Positions 1 to 5,902 of a stretch of 10,477 nucleotides of DNA are shown here, one piece after another (the first letter of the stretch is position 1; every line of letters starts with the position of its first letter). The notes beneath the pieces were generated by a model, which saw only the letters and a program-made list of their open reading frames with translations, was not told the DNA's origin and made no database searches. Origin of the DNA: Clostridia bacterium (GTDB lineage: Bacteria > Bacillota_A > Clostridia > Christensenellales > Borkfalkiaceae); contig RYWC01000017.1 of assembly GCA_003979335.1 (NCBI GenBank), positions 1 through 10,477 of the forward strand. Direction: 5' to 3'. The translations under genes and the position numbers were made by a program.

Positions 1-13
1 ATAAGATGTAAAA

Positions 14-485
14 TCACATGCTGTATTTATAGTTTCTTTCCAATTGGTTATAGTATGTATTGTAATTTTCCTTTATGAAGTTATACAGCGCAATGCGTGC
101 TTCTTTTTGGTCAAAGCCGGCTACTTTTTTAGGAACCATAAAATCGTGGATAAACTTTTCCGCAACAAAAAGTATCGCAATGTTTATTCCGCCGAAAAGT
201 CCTTTGGAAGCATAAACGAATTTGCGTTTTTTTACCTTGCCGTATGCTAAGTCCGATTTTTTGAATGAGACGTATTCGCTGAGGTATTCGCCTGTTTTTT
301 GTCTATATCGAACAGTTTTATCTCTTCGTTGTTCGCCGCCATAATATAATCAACGGTTGACCTTACAACTGCAGAGGTCAATACGTCAGATTCGGGCCTG
401 AACAGGCACACTGCGCATCTGTCGTCATCGGTAATCAGTTCGTTTTCTTTTAAACGTCATGAGTTTTTCGGTAATCGATTTTCAT
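14..485 (-). pseudogene. Frameshifted hypothetical gene, about 157 codons if repaired
   Basis: An ATG at 485-483 follows a good AAGGAG site (493-498), so this was a translated gene, but it reads only about 11 codons before a stop. Continuous coding resumes in another frame at about 451-460 (peptide begins RLKENELITDDDRCAVC) and shifts again at the six-T run 295-300. From there it reads through TGEYLSEYVSFKK and ends in NQLERNYKYSM at the TGA at 16-14. Each break is explained by one missing base, and together they rebuild a protein of about 157 residues. The C-terminal half is charged and rich in Lys, Phe and Tyr. No signal peptide or membrane span is evident. I do not recognise the family. 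It could be a true pseudogene or an intact gene with homopolymer sequencing errors. Confidence 0.6.
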
Positions 486-582
486 TTCTTTTCTCCTTAA
501 ATATATAATAGAATGACATTAAGTTTTTTAAGTATTTTTTAATAATTCGCAGGCGTAGCGTTGCGTAAATGTTTTGTATGAA

Positions 583-610
583 AAAAACGCGGAGGTAATT
601 CCGCGTTTTA
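583..610 (-). terminator. Rho-independent terminator of the tetR-CPBP operon
   Basis: The ten-base arm AAAACGCGGA (584-593) and its complement TCCGCGTTTT (600-609) flank a six-base loop. Read on the minus strand, the stem ends in a run of seven T. It lies about 40 bases past the stop of the CPBP-like gene and upstream of the broken gene. The other side is also A/T-rich, so it may work weakly in both directions. Confidence 0.8.
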
Positions 611-650
611 AAAGACGTATTCATTGTCGAACGGCGTTTGACTGCGTTAT

Positions 651-971
651 TTACAGCGCGTTAAACAAATCGGGGCATACTGTCATAATAAGAATCTGCA
701 CAGCCGTAGCGATATTCAGGATGAAGTGTCCTATCATAAAAGGCAGGGGGTTTCTGTTTTTATTGTACCACAAGCAGATAAGTACGGTGAGGGGAAGAAA
801 AGATAAAAACCTGTAAAGTATAAAAATTCCGTCGGGAAGAAAAGGTATAAAGCTGTGTTGAAGAGCATAGAAAAATGCCGCCAAAAACAAGACGCACCTT
901 AATGGAAGCAGAAAAGGTATTGTTTTTTTAGGGATGTTTATGTTATTTAAGCTGTTTTCGGTAGCGTTCAT
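651..971 (-). CDS. Short CPBP-like membrane protein (C-terminal half only)
   Basis: This 106-residue, very hydrophobic protein resembles the C-terminal half of CPBP (Abi/CAAX-type) intramembrane proteases. YALQHSFIPF matches the family's second motif (FxxxH type), YRFLSFLPL follows, and GHFILN matches the third (HxxxN). The first motif, the EExxxR pair on an earlier helix, is absent, and full-length members have roughly 200-300 residues. I therefore infer that it is N-terminally truncated and probably not proteolytic by itself. The ATG at 971-969 is preferred over an earlier in-frame ATG because AAGGAG lies just upstream and the start shares one base with the tetR stop (TAATG), a sign of translational coupling. 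Two to three membrane spans are likely. A natural small membrane protein that keeps only this fold is the alternative. Confidence 0.65.
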   Translation of the reverse strand: MNATENSLNNINIPKKTIPFLLPLRCVLFLAAFFYALQHSFIPFLPDGIFILYRFLSFLPLTVLICLWYNKNRNPLPFMIGHFILNIATAVQILIMTVCPDLFNAL

Positions 972-1543
972 TATTTTCTCCTTATTATATCGACTATCCA
1001 CTCGGGATTTGGCGCAGGCATTTCGGGGCGCCTTGCAACATTTTCCGCTATGCCCTGAATTGCCATAAAAAAAGCTGTTGCCAATGCGACGGGGTTGCCT
1101 TCGCGTATGCTTCCTTCACGTTGCCCCTGAACAATTAGTTTTACGGCGTTTTCCATATCTTTTTTCCGCATAGAATAATTGCTTATTTTGTCTGATAAAG
1201 CGGAATCATATTGCGCCCTGTTCATTAATACAAACAGTTTTGCCGAAAAAGGCTCTTTAACGACGTATTCTAAAATTGTTTTTGCCGTCTCTTCAAAAAA
1301 GCGCAAGGGGGAGACGTCTTTTAATTCGAAAATATTGTCTTTTCCGCCTGCCGCTGTTTCCAGGAGTGTTAAATACAGCTTTTCTTTTGTTTCGAAGTAA
1401 TGGAAAAGCAGACCCTCGCTCATTCCTACGGTTTCGGCAATTTCCGCCGTTCGGGTTGCCGCGTAGCCCTTGCGGATAAAGAGGTCTAAACCTGCGTTTA
1501 AAATTTCCTGCCGCCTTTTTTCTTTTTGTTCCGAACGTTTCAT
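971..1543 (-). CDS. TetR/AcrR-family transcriptional regulator
   Basis: The 190-residue protein has a classic TetR N-terminus. Residues 8-24 form helix 1 (RRQEILNAGLDLFIRKG), and the helix-turn-helix spans about residues 32-50 with recognition segment GMSEGLLFHYF, followed by ETKEKLY. The C-terminal two thirds is the variable ligand-binding and dimer domain, so the inducer cannot be read from sequence. AAAGGA lies eight bases before the ATG. The gene is first in an operon with the CPBP-like gene, whose start overlaps its stop. A palindrome sits on its own promoter, so it most likely represses itself and its partner. Family assignment is firm; the target and ligand are unknown. Confidence 0.93.
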   Translation of the reverse strand: MKRSEQKEKRRQEILNAGLDLFIRKGYAATRTAEIAETVGMSEGLLFHYFETKEKLYLTLLETAAGGKDNIFELKDVSPLRFFEETAKTILEYVVKEPFSAKLFVLMNRAQYDSALSDKISNYSMRKKDMENAVKLIVQGQREGSIREGNPVALATAFFMAIQGIAENVARRPEMPAPNPEWIVDIIRRK

Positions 1544-1588
1544 TTTTTCAGTCCTTTAATCAGTATTCATAAAGATTTCAAAATTTCG

Positions 1589-1604
1589 TTGAGTATTTAC
1601 TCAA
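1589..1604. promoter_or_regulatory. Probable TetR operator palindrome
   Basis: A perfect inverted repeat, TTGAGTA-TT-TACTCAA, lies directly downstream of the -10 box and covers the expected transcription start (about 1600). Size, symmetry and position are typical of a TetR-family self-operator. That the neighbouring regulator binds it is inferred from adjacency. Confidence 0.75.
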
Positions 1605-1606
1605 TA

Positions 1607-1635
1607 AATATACCAATAATATGTTTTATTGTCAA
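1607..1635 (-). promoter_or_regulatory. Sigma-A promoter of the tetR operon
   Basis: On the minus strand TTGACA (1635-1630) is followed by a 17-base spacer and TATATT (1612-1607), a near-consensus housekeeping promoter. The tetR ATG lies about 60 bases downstream. Confidence 0.85.
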
Positions 1636-1672
1636 GCGCATTTTTGAATTTCTATTTCCATTTTTTGACAGT

Positions 1673-1704
1673 AAAAAAAGGAACATTGATTTTTGTTCCC
1701 TTTT
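1673..1704 (-). terminator. Terminator of the P-loop kinase-like gene
   Basis: On the minus strand AAAAGGGAACA pairs with TGTTCCTTTT (one G-U pair) around an eight-base loop, and seven T follow. It lies between the kinase-like gene and the tetR promoter and so separates the two units. Confidence 0.75.
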
Positions 1705-1717
1705 CGTTAAATTATCG

Positions 1718-1738
1718 TTTTAAGCGTCAGGCTTAAAA
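1718..1738. repeat. Hairpin just past the kinase-like stop codon
   Basis: Perfect eight-base arms TTTTAAGC and GCTTAAAA flank GTCAG. It sits nine bases past the stop of the kinase-like gene, before the T-tract terminator. Without a T tract of its own it may serve as an mRNA 3' stabiliser. Confidence 0.5.
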
Positions 1739-1746
1739 ATTTTAAA

Positions 1747-2259
1747 TTATAATTCAATTTTTATGTCGTAATCTTTATCAATTAAAATATAATTCAAACC
1801 GTATTTTTTGCAAAGCTGTAAATTGTTTAAATTATCTTTTATCAGTTCTTTCTTGTCTATTCCGCCGCTTTGCAGACGTTTTTCAACCGCGTTTTCATAT
1901 TCGCAGATTTTTGCGAAATTGTTTTCTATATATTCGGCAGACATTACAAGGCAGTAATATTTTATTTGTGACAGATATTCGGCGGTGAAATCTTTTTTCC
2001 AATCAAAGGGGATGTAACACCCTTCGATTATCATACTTTGGTTGTTTTCAACCGCTGTTTTAATTATTTCTTTGATAATCCTCCAAAGATAAGGGGTAAG
2101 TGGCGCGTCGTCTTCGGCTTTAAGTTGAGTTTGTCCGCTTCTAATCAACCCCATTTTCAGATGGTCAATGCACAAGTAAGGTATTTTGTGTTTTTCCATA
2201 AGCTTTTGCGATAAAAGAGTTTTACCCGTATGTGTTGTTCCGCAAATTAAAATTATCAT
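1747..2259 (-). CDS. Small P-loop kinase-like protein
   Basis: This 170-residue single-domain protein starts MIILICGTTHTGKT. The first strand leads straight into a Walker A loop GTTHTGKT (residues 7-14), the pattern of small nucleotide-kinase, AAA_33 and zeta-toxin-like phosphotransferases. CIDHLKMG (about 30-37) sits where such enzymes carry their first acidic substrate or metal residue, and SMIIEGCYIP (about 75-84) looks like the strand before the second. The substrate is unknown. There is no antitoxin-like partner, so a toxin role is unsupported. The gene stands alone with its own terminator. No ribosome site precedes the ATG; a -10 box ends seven bases before it instead. The gene is more AT-rich than the operon on the right. 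Confidence 0.75.
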   Translation of the reverse strand: MIILICGTTHTGKTLLSQKLMEKHKIPYLCIDHLKMGLIRSGQTQLKAEDDAPLTPYLWRIIKEIIKTAVENNQSMIIEGCYIPFDWKKDFTAEYLSQIKYYCLVMSAEYIENNFAKICEYENAVEKRLQSGGIDKKELIKDNLNNLQLCKKYGLNYILIDKDYDIKIEL

Positions 2260-2265
2260 ATAAGT

Positions 2266-2293
2266 ATTATAACTTTTTTCACAAATTTTTCAA
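2266..2293 (-). promoter_or_regulatory. Promoter giving a possibly leaderless kinase mRNA
   Basis: On the minus strand TTGAAA (2293-2288), a 16-base spacer and TATAAT (2271-2266) are followed by six bases and the ATG at 2259. A start at the usual distance would fall on or next to the A of the ATG, and no Shine-Dalgarno sequence is present. Confidence 0.55.
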
Positions 2294-2313
2294 GACATAA
2301 GATGTCTTTTTTT
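2292..2313 (+). terminator. Weak terminator-like hairpin facing right
   Basis: AAGACAT-AAG-ATGTCTT is followed by five further T on the plus strand. The three-base loop and AT-rich stem make it weak, and no plus-strand gene ends here. It overlaps the -35 box of the kinase promoter. Confidence 0.3.
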
Positions 2314-2332
2314 CAGCTGAAACTGCTTTTGA

Positions 2333-2446
2333 GTTAAAGCTTCTTACAAAACAACAAGGCTCTCAAACAATAGCCGTATGTCAATGTTTTACCCCGATGT
2401 TTGAGCCAATTACAAAACAAGAAACACTTTTTAGTTGTTTTGCTAT
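2333..2446 (-). ncRNA. Candidate structured RNA or regulatory leader
   Basis: The gene-free stretch 2260-2670 contains this block, transcribed on the minus strand from a strong promoter at 2453-2481. The predicted 5' end (GCAAAACAAC, 2443-2434) can pair over ten bases with GTTGTTTTGT at 2355-2346, or instead over nine bases with a nearer copy at 2420-2412. An inner eight-base stem (2398-2405 with 2362-2369) closes a 28-base loop. The two outer pairings exclude each other, as in riboswitches and attenuators. No clear T-tract terminator follows on this strand, so the RNA may be a leader of about 190 bases for the kinase-like gene rather than a separate small RNA. It matches no RNA family that I can recognise. 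A decayed miniature transposon is an alternative. Confidence 0.35.
2344..2420. repeat. Direct 11-bp repeats flanking an inverted-repeat core
   Basis: TTACAAAACAA occurs at 2344-2354 and again at 2410-2420. Between them lies a segment with inverted ends, GGCTCTCAAACA at 2358-2369 (first base shared with AAGG) and TGTTTGAGCC at 2398-2407. The layout could be a relic of a short mobile element or the arms of an RNA. Confidence 0.5.
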
Positions 2447-2461
2447 AAATGTATTATAGCA
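2441..2461. promoter_or_regulatory. Perfect dyad over the -10 box and start site
   Basis: Eight-base arms TGCTATAA and TTATAGCA surround ATGTA. The dyad covers the extended -10 element and predicted start of the minus-strand promoter, and also presents a TGCTATAAA box on the plus strand. It could be an operator or a bidirectional promoter core. Confidence 0.45.
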
Positions 2462-2481
2462 TAAAAAGCAGAAATAAACAA
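2453..2481 (-). promoter_or_regulatory. Extended -10 promoter of the candidate RNA
   Basis: On the minus strand TTGTTT (2481-2476), a 17-base spacer and TATAAT (2458-2453), preceded by TGC, form a strong housekeeping promoter. The predicted start is near 2446, in DNA with no adjacent coding start. Confidence 0.65.
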
Positions 2482-2534
2482 TTTAAAAGATTTAATTCAC
2501 AATGAAAAAGCACAAGTTTGTTTACACTATATTT

Positions 2535-2553
2535 TTTATCGGTATGCGATAAA
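2535..2553. repeat. Short dyad TTTATCG-GTATG-CGATAAA
   Basis: Perfect seven-base arms sit in otherwise featureless AT-rich DNA between the RNA promoter and the tRNA terminator. It has no T tract on either side and its role is unknown. I see nothing else in 2482-2626. Confidence 0.35.
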
Positions 2554-2626
2554 GCCCACAATACCCTTAACGAAAAAGTATTCCGTTTTTAGATGATTAA
2601 ATTTCAAAGACTTCTGTGAAACATAC

Positions 2627-2660
2627 AAAAAATACGCACACTCTTTAAAAGTGTGCGTAT
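2627..2660 (-). terminator. Terminator of the tRNA operon
   Basis: Perfect 11-base arms (ATACGCACACT and its complement) enclose a seven-base loop, and six T follow on the minus strand. It begins about ten bases beyond the CCA end of tRNA-Ala. Confidence 0.9.
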
Positions 2661-2669
2661 AAGTATCGT

Positions 2670-2746
<77 letters not shown>

Positions 2747-2752
2747 GTATTG

Positions 2753-2775
2753 AAGCCGCATACGCGGCTTTTTTT
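2753..2775 (+). terminator. Rightward terminator-like hairpin in the tRNA spacer
   Basis: AAGCCGC-ATAC-GCGGCTT followed by five more T lies between the two tRNA genes. The T tract follows the stem only on the plus strand, opposite to the tRNAs, so it should not stop their transcription. It overlaps the CCA end of tRNA-Val by one base and may mark a processing point or stop antisense transcripts. Confidence 0.5.
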
Positions 2776-2851
2776 GGTGGGAACAAATGGGCTCGAACCA
2801 TCGACCTCTTGCATGTCAAGCAAGCGCTCTGACCAACTGAGCTATGCCCCC
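2775..2851 (-). tRNA. tRNA-Val, anticodon GAC
   Basis: A 77-base cloverleaf with an encoded CCA. The acceptor GGGGGCA pairs with TGTTCCC (two G-U pairs). The D arm is GCTC...GAGC. The anticodon stem CTTGC/GCAAG holds the loop TTGACAT, giving GAC (2817-2815) for GUC codons. The T arm is GATGG-TTCGAGC-CCATT. It is first in the tRNA unit, ten bases downstream of a consensus -10 box. Confidence 0.93.
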
Positions 2852-2861
2852 GAACGTTTAT

Positions 2862-2890
2862 ATTATAACAGCAAAAAATTTTCTTTGCAA
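2862..2890 (-). promoter_or_regulatory. Promoter of the tRNA operon
   Basis: On the minus strand TTGCAA (2890-2885), a 17-base spacer and TATAAT (2867-2862) lie ten bases before the first base of tRNA-Val. Confidence 0.85.
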
Positions 2891-2948
2891 GCGATTATAA
2901 GCCGCCTTAATAAATTAAACCTTTCAAAAAAGTTGTTAATTAATGCGG

Positions 2949-2977
2949 TTGTAATTTTTATTTTAAAATGTTATAAT
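2949..2977 (+). promoter_or_regulatory. Promoter of the cysteine desulfidase operon
   Basis: TTGTAA (2949-2954), a 17-base spacer and TATAAT (2972-2977) lie 27 bases before the ATG of the first gene. An AAGGT ribosome site follows at 2990-2994. Confidence 0.75.
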
Positions 2978-3004
2978 TAAAAAAAATACAAGGTCGCCAG
3001 CTTA

Positions 3005-4285
3005 ATGGATAAATGTTTATACGAAGGATACGTTAGAATTTTACACGAAGAATTGCTTCCTGCAATGGGCTGTACCGAACCGATATCGGTTGCCTATGCG
3101 GCGGCGTTATCGCGTGATATATTGGGGGCAATGCCGGATAGGGCGGTTATTTCCGTCAGCGGAAATATATTAAAGAACGTTAAAAGCGTGGTCGTTCCCA
3201 ATACTGGCGGAATGAAAGGCGTTAATTGCGCCGCTGCCGCGGGTATAGTTGCAGGTGACGCCGAAAAGAAACTTGAAGTCATTTCATCAGTCACTCCTGC
3301 CGATAAAGAAAAGATTACAAACTTTATGAAAACGGTAAAATTTACCGTTGAACAGTCTCATTCGGGCTGCATTTTCGATATTGCCGTAAAACTTTTCAAG
3401 GGTAGCGACTGGGCTTGCGTTCGTATCGCCGGTCATCATACAAACGTTGTTCTTATTGAAAAAAACGGAAAGGATATTCTCAATCTCAACTACAAAAGCG
3501 ACGAGCCTGCCCATTGTGCGGACAAAGACCTTTTAAGCGTTGACAGAATACTTGAATTCGCCGATAAGGTTGCGATAAACGACGTGTCTGAAATTATAAA
3601 AAGGCAAATAGAATACAACACAGCCATCGCGGAAGAGGGGTTAAAGAACGATTACGGCGCGAAAGTGGGCAAAATTCTGCTTAAATCTTTCGGCGACGGA
3701 GTACATAATCGCGCAAAAGCGACTGCGGCGGCAGGTTCCGACGCAAGAATGAACGGTTGCAGTTTGCCTGTTGTTATTGTTTCGGGAAGCGGAAACCAGG
3801 GTATGACGACTTCGCTTCCCGTAATTGTCTACGCGAAGCACCTTGGCGTCAGCGAGGACAAGCTTATTCGCGCGTTGGTTGTGTCAAACCTTATAACCAT
3901 TCATCTCAAAACGGGTATAGGAAGACTTTCCGCATATTGCGGCGCAGTAAGCGCAGGGTGCGGCGCAGGCGCAGGGGTTTGCTATCTTTACGGCGGCGGA
4001 TACGAAGAGGTGTCGCAGACTGTGGTCAACGCGCTTGCCATTAATTCGGGTGTAATCTGCGACGGCGCCAAGTCAAGTTGCGCAGGCAAAATTGCTTCTG
4101 CCGTCGAGGCAGGGCTTCTCGGTTTTGAAATGAGCCGTAGCGGTTGCGGCTTCTGCGGAGGCGACGGCATACTTGAAGACGGCGTTGAAAGAACGATAGA
4201 TAATGTCGGAGATATCGCGCGTATAGGGATGCGCGGAACTGACGAAGAGATAATAAAATTAATGATTAAAAATGCTTCAAAATAG
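3005..4285 (+). CDS. cyuA: L-cysteine desulfidase (CyuA/YhaM, UPF0597 type)
   Basis: The 426-residue protein matches the length and motifs of the UPF0597/serine-dehydratase-alpha-like family, whose characterised members are [4Fe-4S] enzymes that split L-cysteine into pyruvate, ammonia and sulfide. The N-terminal MGCTEP (Cys23), SGSGNQGMTTSLP (260-272), the YCGAVSAGCGAG block (Cys312, Cys319), GAKSSCAGK (Cys359) and SGCGFCGGDG (Cys381, Cys384) are all present. Cys23, Cys359 and one of Cys381/384 are the expected cluster ligands. It has no signal peptide, so it acts in the cytoplasm. It is first in an operon with two tRNA-modification genes, 30 bases before the next start. A related serine-dehydratase activity cannot be excluded from sequence. 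Confidence 0.87.
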   Translation: MDKCLYEGYVRILHEELLPAMGCTEPISVAYAAALSRDILGAMPDRAVISVSGNILKNVKSVVVPNTGGMKGVNCAAAAGIVAGDAEKKLEVISSVTPADKEKITNFMKTVKFTVEQSHSGCIFDIAVKLFKGSDWACVRIAGHHTNVVLIEKNGKDILNLNYKSDEPAHCADKDLLSVDRILEFADKVAINDVSEIIKRQIEYNTAIAEEGLKNDYGAKVGKILLKSFGDGVHNRAKATAAAGSDARMNGCSLPVVIVSGSGNQGMTTSLPVIVYAKHLGVSEDKLIRALVVSNLITIHLKTGIGRLSAYCGAVSAGCGAGAGVCYLYGGGYEEVSQTVVNALAINSGVICDGAKSSCAGKIASAVEAGLLGFEMSRSGCGFCGGDGILEDGVERTIDNVGDIARIGMRGTDEEIIKLMIKNASK

Positions 4286-4315
4286 CGTTATTTGCCGCAT
4301 ATTCGGGGGTTAAAC

Positions 4316-5035
4316 GTGGAAAACTCGTTGGAAAGAACTAAGCTTTTGATAGGTGAAAGCGGAGTTGAAAAGCTTAAAAATTCAAGAGTTGCAGTGTTCG
4401 GAATAGGCGGAGTGGGAGGCTATGCCGTTGAAGCGCTTGCGCGTTCGGGCGTCGGCGCAATTGATTTGATAGATAACGATGTTGTTGCCGTCTCTAACTT
4501 AAACAGACAGATTATCGCTACTAACGAAACCATAGGAAAGTTCAAAACCGAAGCTATGGCGGAAAGGATAAAAACAATCAATCCCGAGTGCGCGGTGACC
4601 GAACACAGGCTTTTTATTTTGGAAACACCCCATAATATGCTTGATTTTACGAAATTTGATTACGTTATAGACGCAATTGATACCGTTACGGGCAAACTTG
4701 GTATTATAGAGAGCGCAAAAAGGTTTGGCGTGCCTGTAATCAGCTGTATGGGCGCAGGCAACAAGCTTGACCCCACGGCTTTCGAAGTGGCGGATATATC
4801 CGAAACCTCCGTTTGCCCGTTGGCAAAGGTTATGCGCAGAGAGCTTAAAAAGCGCGGTATCAGCGGCGTTAAAGTCGTATATTCAAAAGAAGAACCCTGT
4901 ATTAAGGACGGGGGCAAAGACGGGGATATTCAAAAGAAAGTTCCTGCAAGTATTGCGTTCGTGCCGTCGGTGGCAGGGCTTATTGCCGCAGGGGAAGTTA
5001 TAAAAGATTTATGCGGAATAAACGGGGTTGATTAA
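4316..5035 (+). CDS. tcdA: TcdA-like tRNA threonylcarbamoyladenosine dehydratase (E1-like)
   Basis: This ThiF/MoeB/E1-superfamily protein of 239 residues has the ATP-binding loop GIGGVGG (29-35), IDNDVV (52-57), the NRQ element (63-65) with the conserved arginine, VIDAID (117-122) and SCMGAGNKLDP (143-153). The order and the long VCPLAKVMRRELKKRG segment (166-181) fit TcdA/CsdL, which uses ATP to cyclise t6A at position 37 of tRNAs reading ANN codons. The GTG at 4316 is chosen because GGGGG lies six bases upstream and it gives the usual short N-terminus before RTKLLIGESG; an upstream in-frame TTG at 4292 has no ribosome site. Its stop overlaps the next start by one base (TAATG). No CsdA/CsdE-like cysteine desulfurase is adjacent. 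Confidence 0.9.
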   Translation: MENSLERTKLLIGESGVEKLKNSRVAVFGIGGVGGYAVEALARSGVGAIDLIDNDVVAVSNLNRQIIATNETIGKFKTEAMAERIKTINPECAVTEHRLFILETPHNMLDFTKFDYVIDAIDTVTGKLGIIESAKRFGVPVISCMGAGNKLDPTAFEVADISETSVCPLAKVMRRELKKRGISGVKVVYSKEEPCIKDGGKDGDIQKKVPASIAFVPSVAGLIAAGEVIKDLCGINGVD

Positions 5036-5856
5036 TGGACGGAGCCGAATTTTCACTTGAACGCGCCGAAAAGAGTATAATAAAAAAGTTCCACAGGCAG
5101 CTTTTCCGCAGGTTTACCAAAGCCGTTGCAACTTATGGTTTAATTGAGCCCGACGATAAAATTGCAGTATGTATTTCGGGCGGAAAAGATTCAATGCTTA
5201 TGGCAAAACTTTTTCAGGAATTGGGAAAGCATCATAAATTTCCTTTCGAAACTGTTTTTTTGGTCATGGACCCCGGTTACAGCCCCGAAAACCGTAGAAA
5301 AATAGAAGAAAACGCTGAAAAACTCAAAGTGCCTATAACCGTTTTTGAAAGCGAAATTTTTGAGAATGTGACCCATATCGAAAAATCGCCATGTTATATA
5401 TGTGCAAGGATGAGGCGCGGACATCTGTATGCGCAAGCTCAAAGTTTGGGCTGTAATAAAATTGCACTGGGGCATCATTACGACGATGTGATAGAAACAA
5501 TTTTAATGGGTATGCTTTACGGCGGACAGGTGCAGACAATGATGCCCCTTATCGACAGTACGAATTTTAAGGGAATGAAGTTAATCCGCCCTATGTATCT
5601 TATAAGGGAAGACGACATAGTCGCGTGGAGAGATTATTGCGGACTCAGTTTTTTAAACTGCGCATGCAAATTTACCGACGGAACTTACGATGACGAAGGT
5701 AAGAGAAAAAAAGTTAAAAAGCTCATCCGCGCGCTTGAAAGCGAGGATGAGGGCGTTGCGCAGAATATTTTCAAAAGCGTAGAAAACGTCAATCTTTCAA
5801 CCATAATCGCATATAAAGACAAGAACGGCGTAAAACATTTTTTCAACGAAAAGTGA
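5035..5856 (+). CDS. ttcA: TtcA-family PP-loop tRNA thiolation enzyme
   Basis: The 273-residue protein has the PP-loop ATP-pyrophosphatase motif SGGKDS (48-53), a CxxC pair SPCYICARMRRG (Cys120, Cys123), GHHYDDVIET (146-155) and a late cysteine pair, CAC (Cys209, Cys211). Two early cysteines plus a third about 90 residues later is the TtcA arrangement that holds a [4Fe-4S] cluster for 2-thiocytidine at tRNA position 32. The family also includes relatives that thiolate other positions, so the exact target nucleoside is not certain. It starts at the ATG overlapping the tcdA stop and depends on translational coupling. It closes the operon; only a weak C5/G5 dyad without a T tract follows. Confidence 0.88.
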   Translation: MDGAEFSLERAEKSIIKKFHRQLFRRFTKAVATYGLIEPDDKIAVCISGGKDSMLMAKLFQELGKHHKFPFETVFLVMDPGYSPENRRKIEENAEKLKVPITVFESEIFENVTHIEKSPCYICARMRRGHLYAQAQSLGCNKIALGHHYDDVIETILMGMLYGGQVQTMMPLIDSTNFKGMKLIRPMYLIREDDIVAWRDYCGLSFLNCACKFTDGTYDDEGKRKKVKKLIRALESEDEGVAQNIFKSVENVNLSTIIAYKDKNGVKHFFNEK

Positions 5857-5874
5857 TTATATAAAAGTTCAGTT

Positions 5875-5902
5875 CCCCCGTTAAATCGAAGATATATGGG
5901 GG
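5875..5902. repeat. C5/G5 dyad after the sulfur operon
   Basis: CCCCCGT and ATGGGGG can pair with one G-U around a 14-base loop, 18 bases past the ttcA stop. No T tract follows, so it is at best an atypical terminator or an mRNA end structure. Confidence 0.35.

Noticed and set aside
44..250. Plus-strand open frame of 68 codons.
   Set aside because: It lies opposite the broken minus-strand gene, has no ribosome site and its peptide looks random.
1747..2259. Zeta-type toxin of a toxin-antitoxin pair.
   Set aside because: The P-loop pattern alone is shared by many kinases. No antitoxin-sized gene is adjacent and the diagnostic substrate-binding residues cannot be confirmed.
2333..2368. A 36-base segment that on the minus strand starts GTTTGAGAG and ends TTTAAC, resembling a type II CRISPR repeat or tracrRNA anti-repeat.
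   Set aside because: Only one full-length copy exists, with no spacer array and no cas gene in the window. The similarity is to general style only, and the partial second copy is explained by the inverted and direct repeats noted.
2358..2407. A 50-base unit with inverted ends (GGCTC...GAGCC) that could be a miniature transposon of the ISL3 type.
   Set aside because: The arms differ by two bases, no matching 8-bp target duplication flanks it and no transposase is present. Kept only as an alternative to the RNA interpretation.
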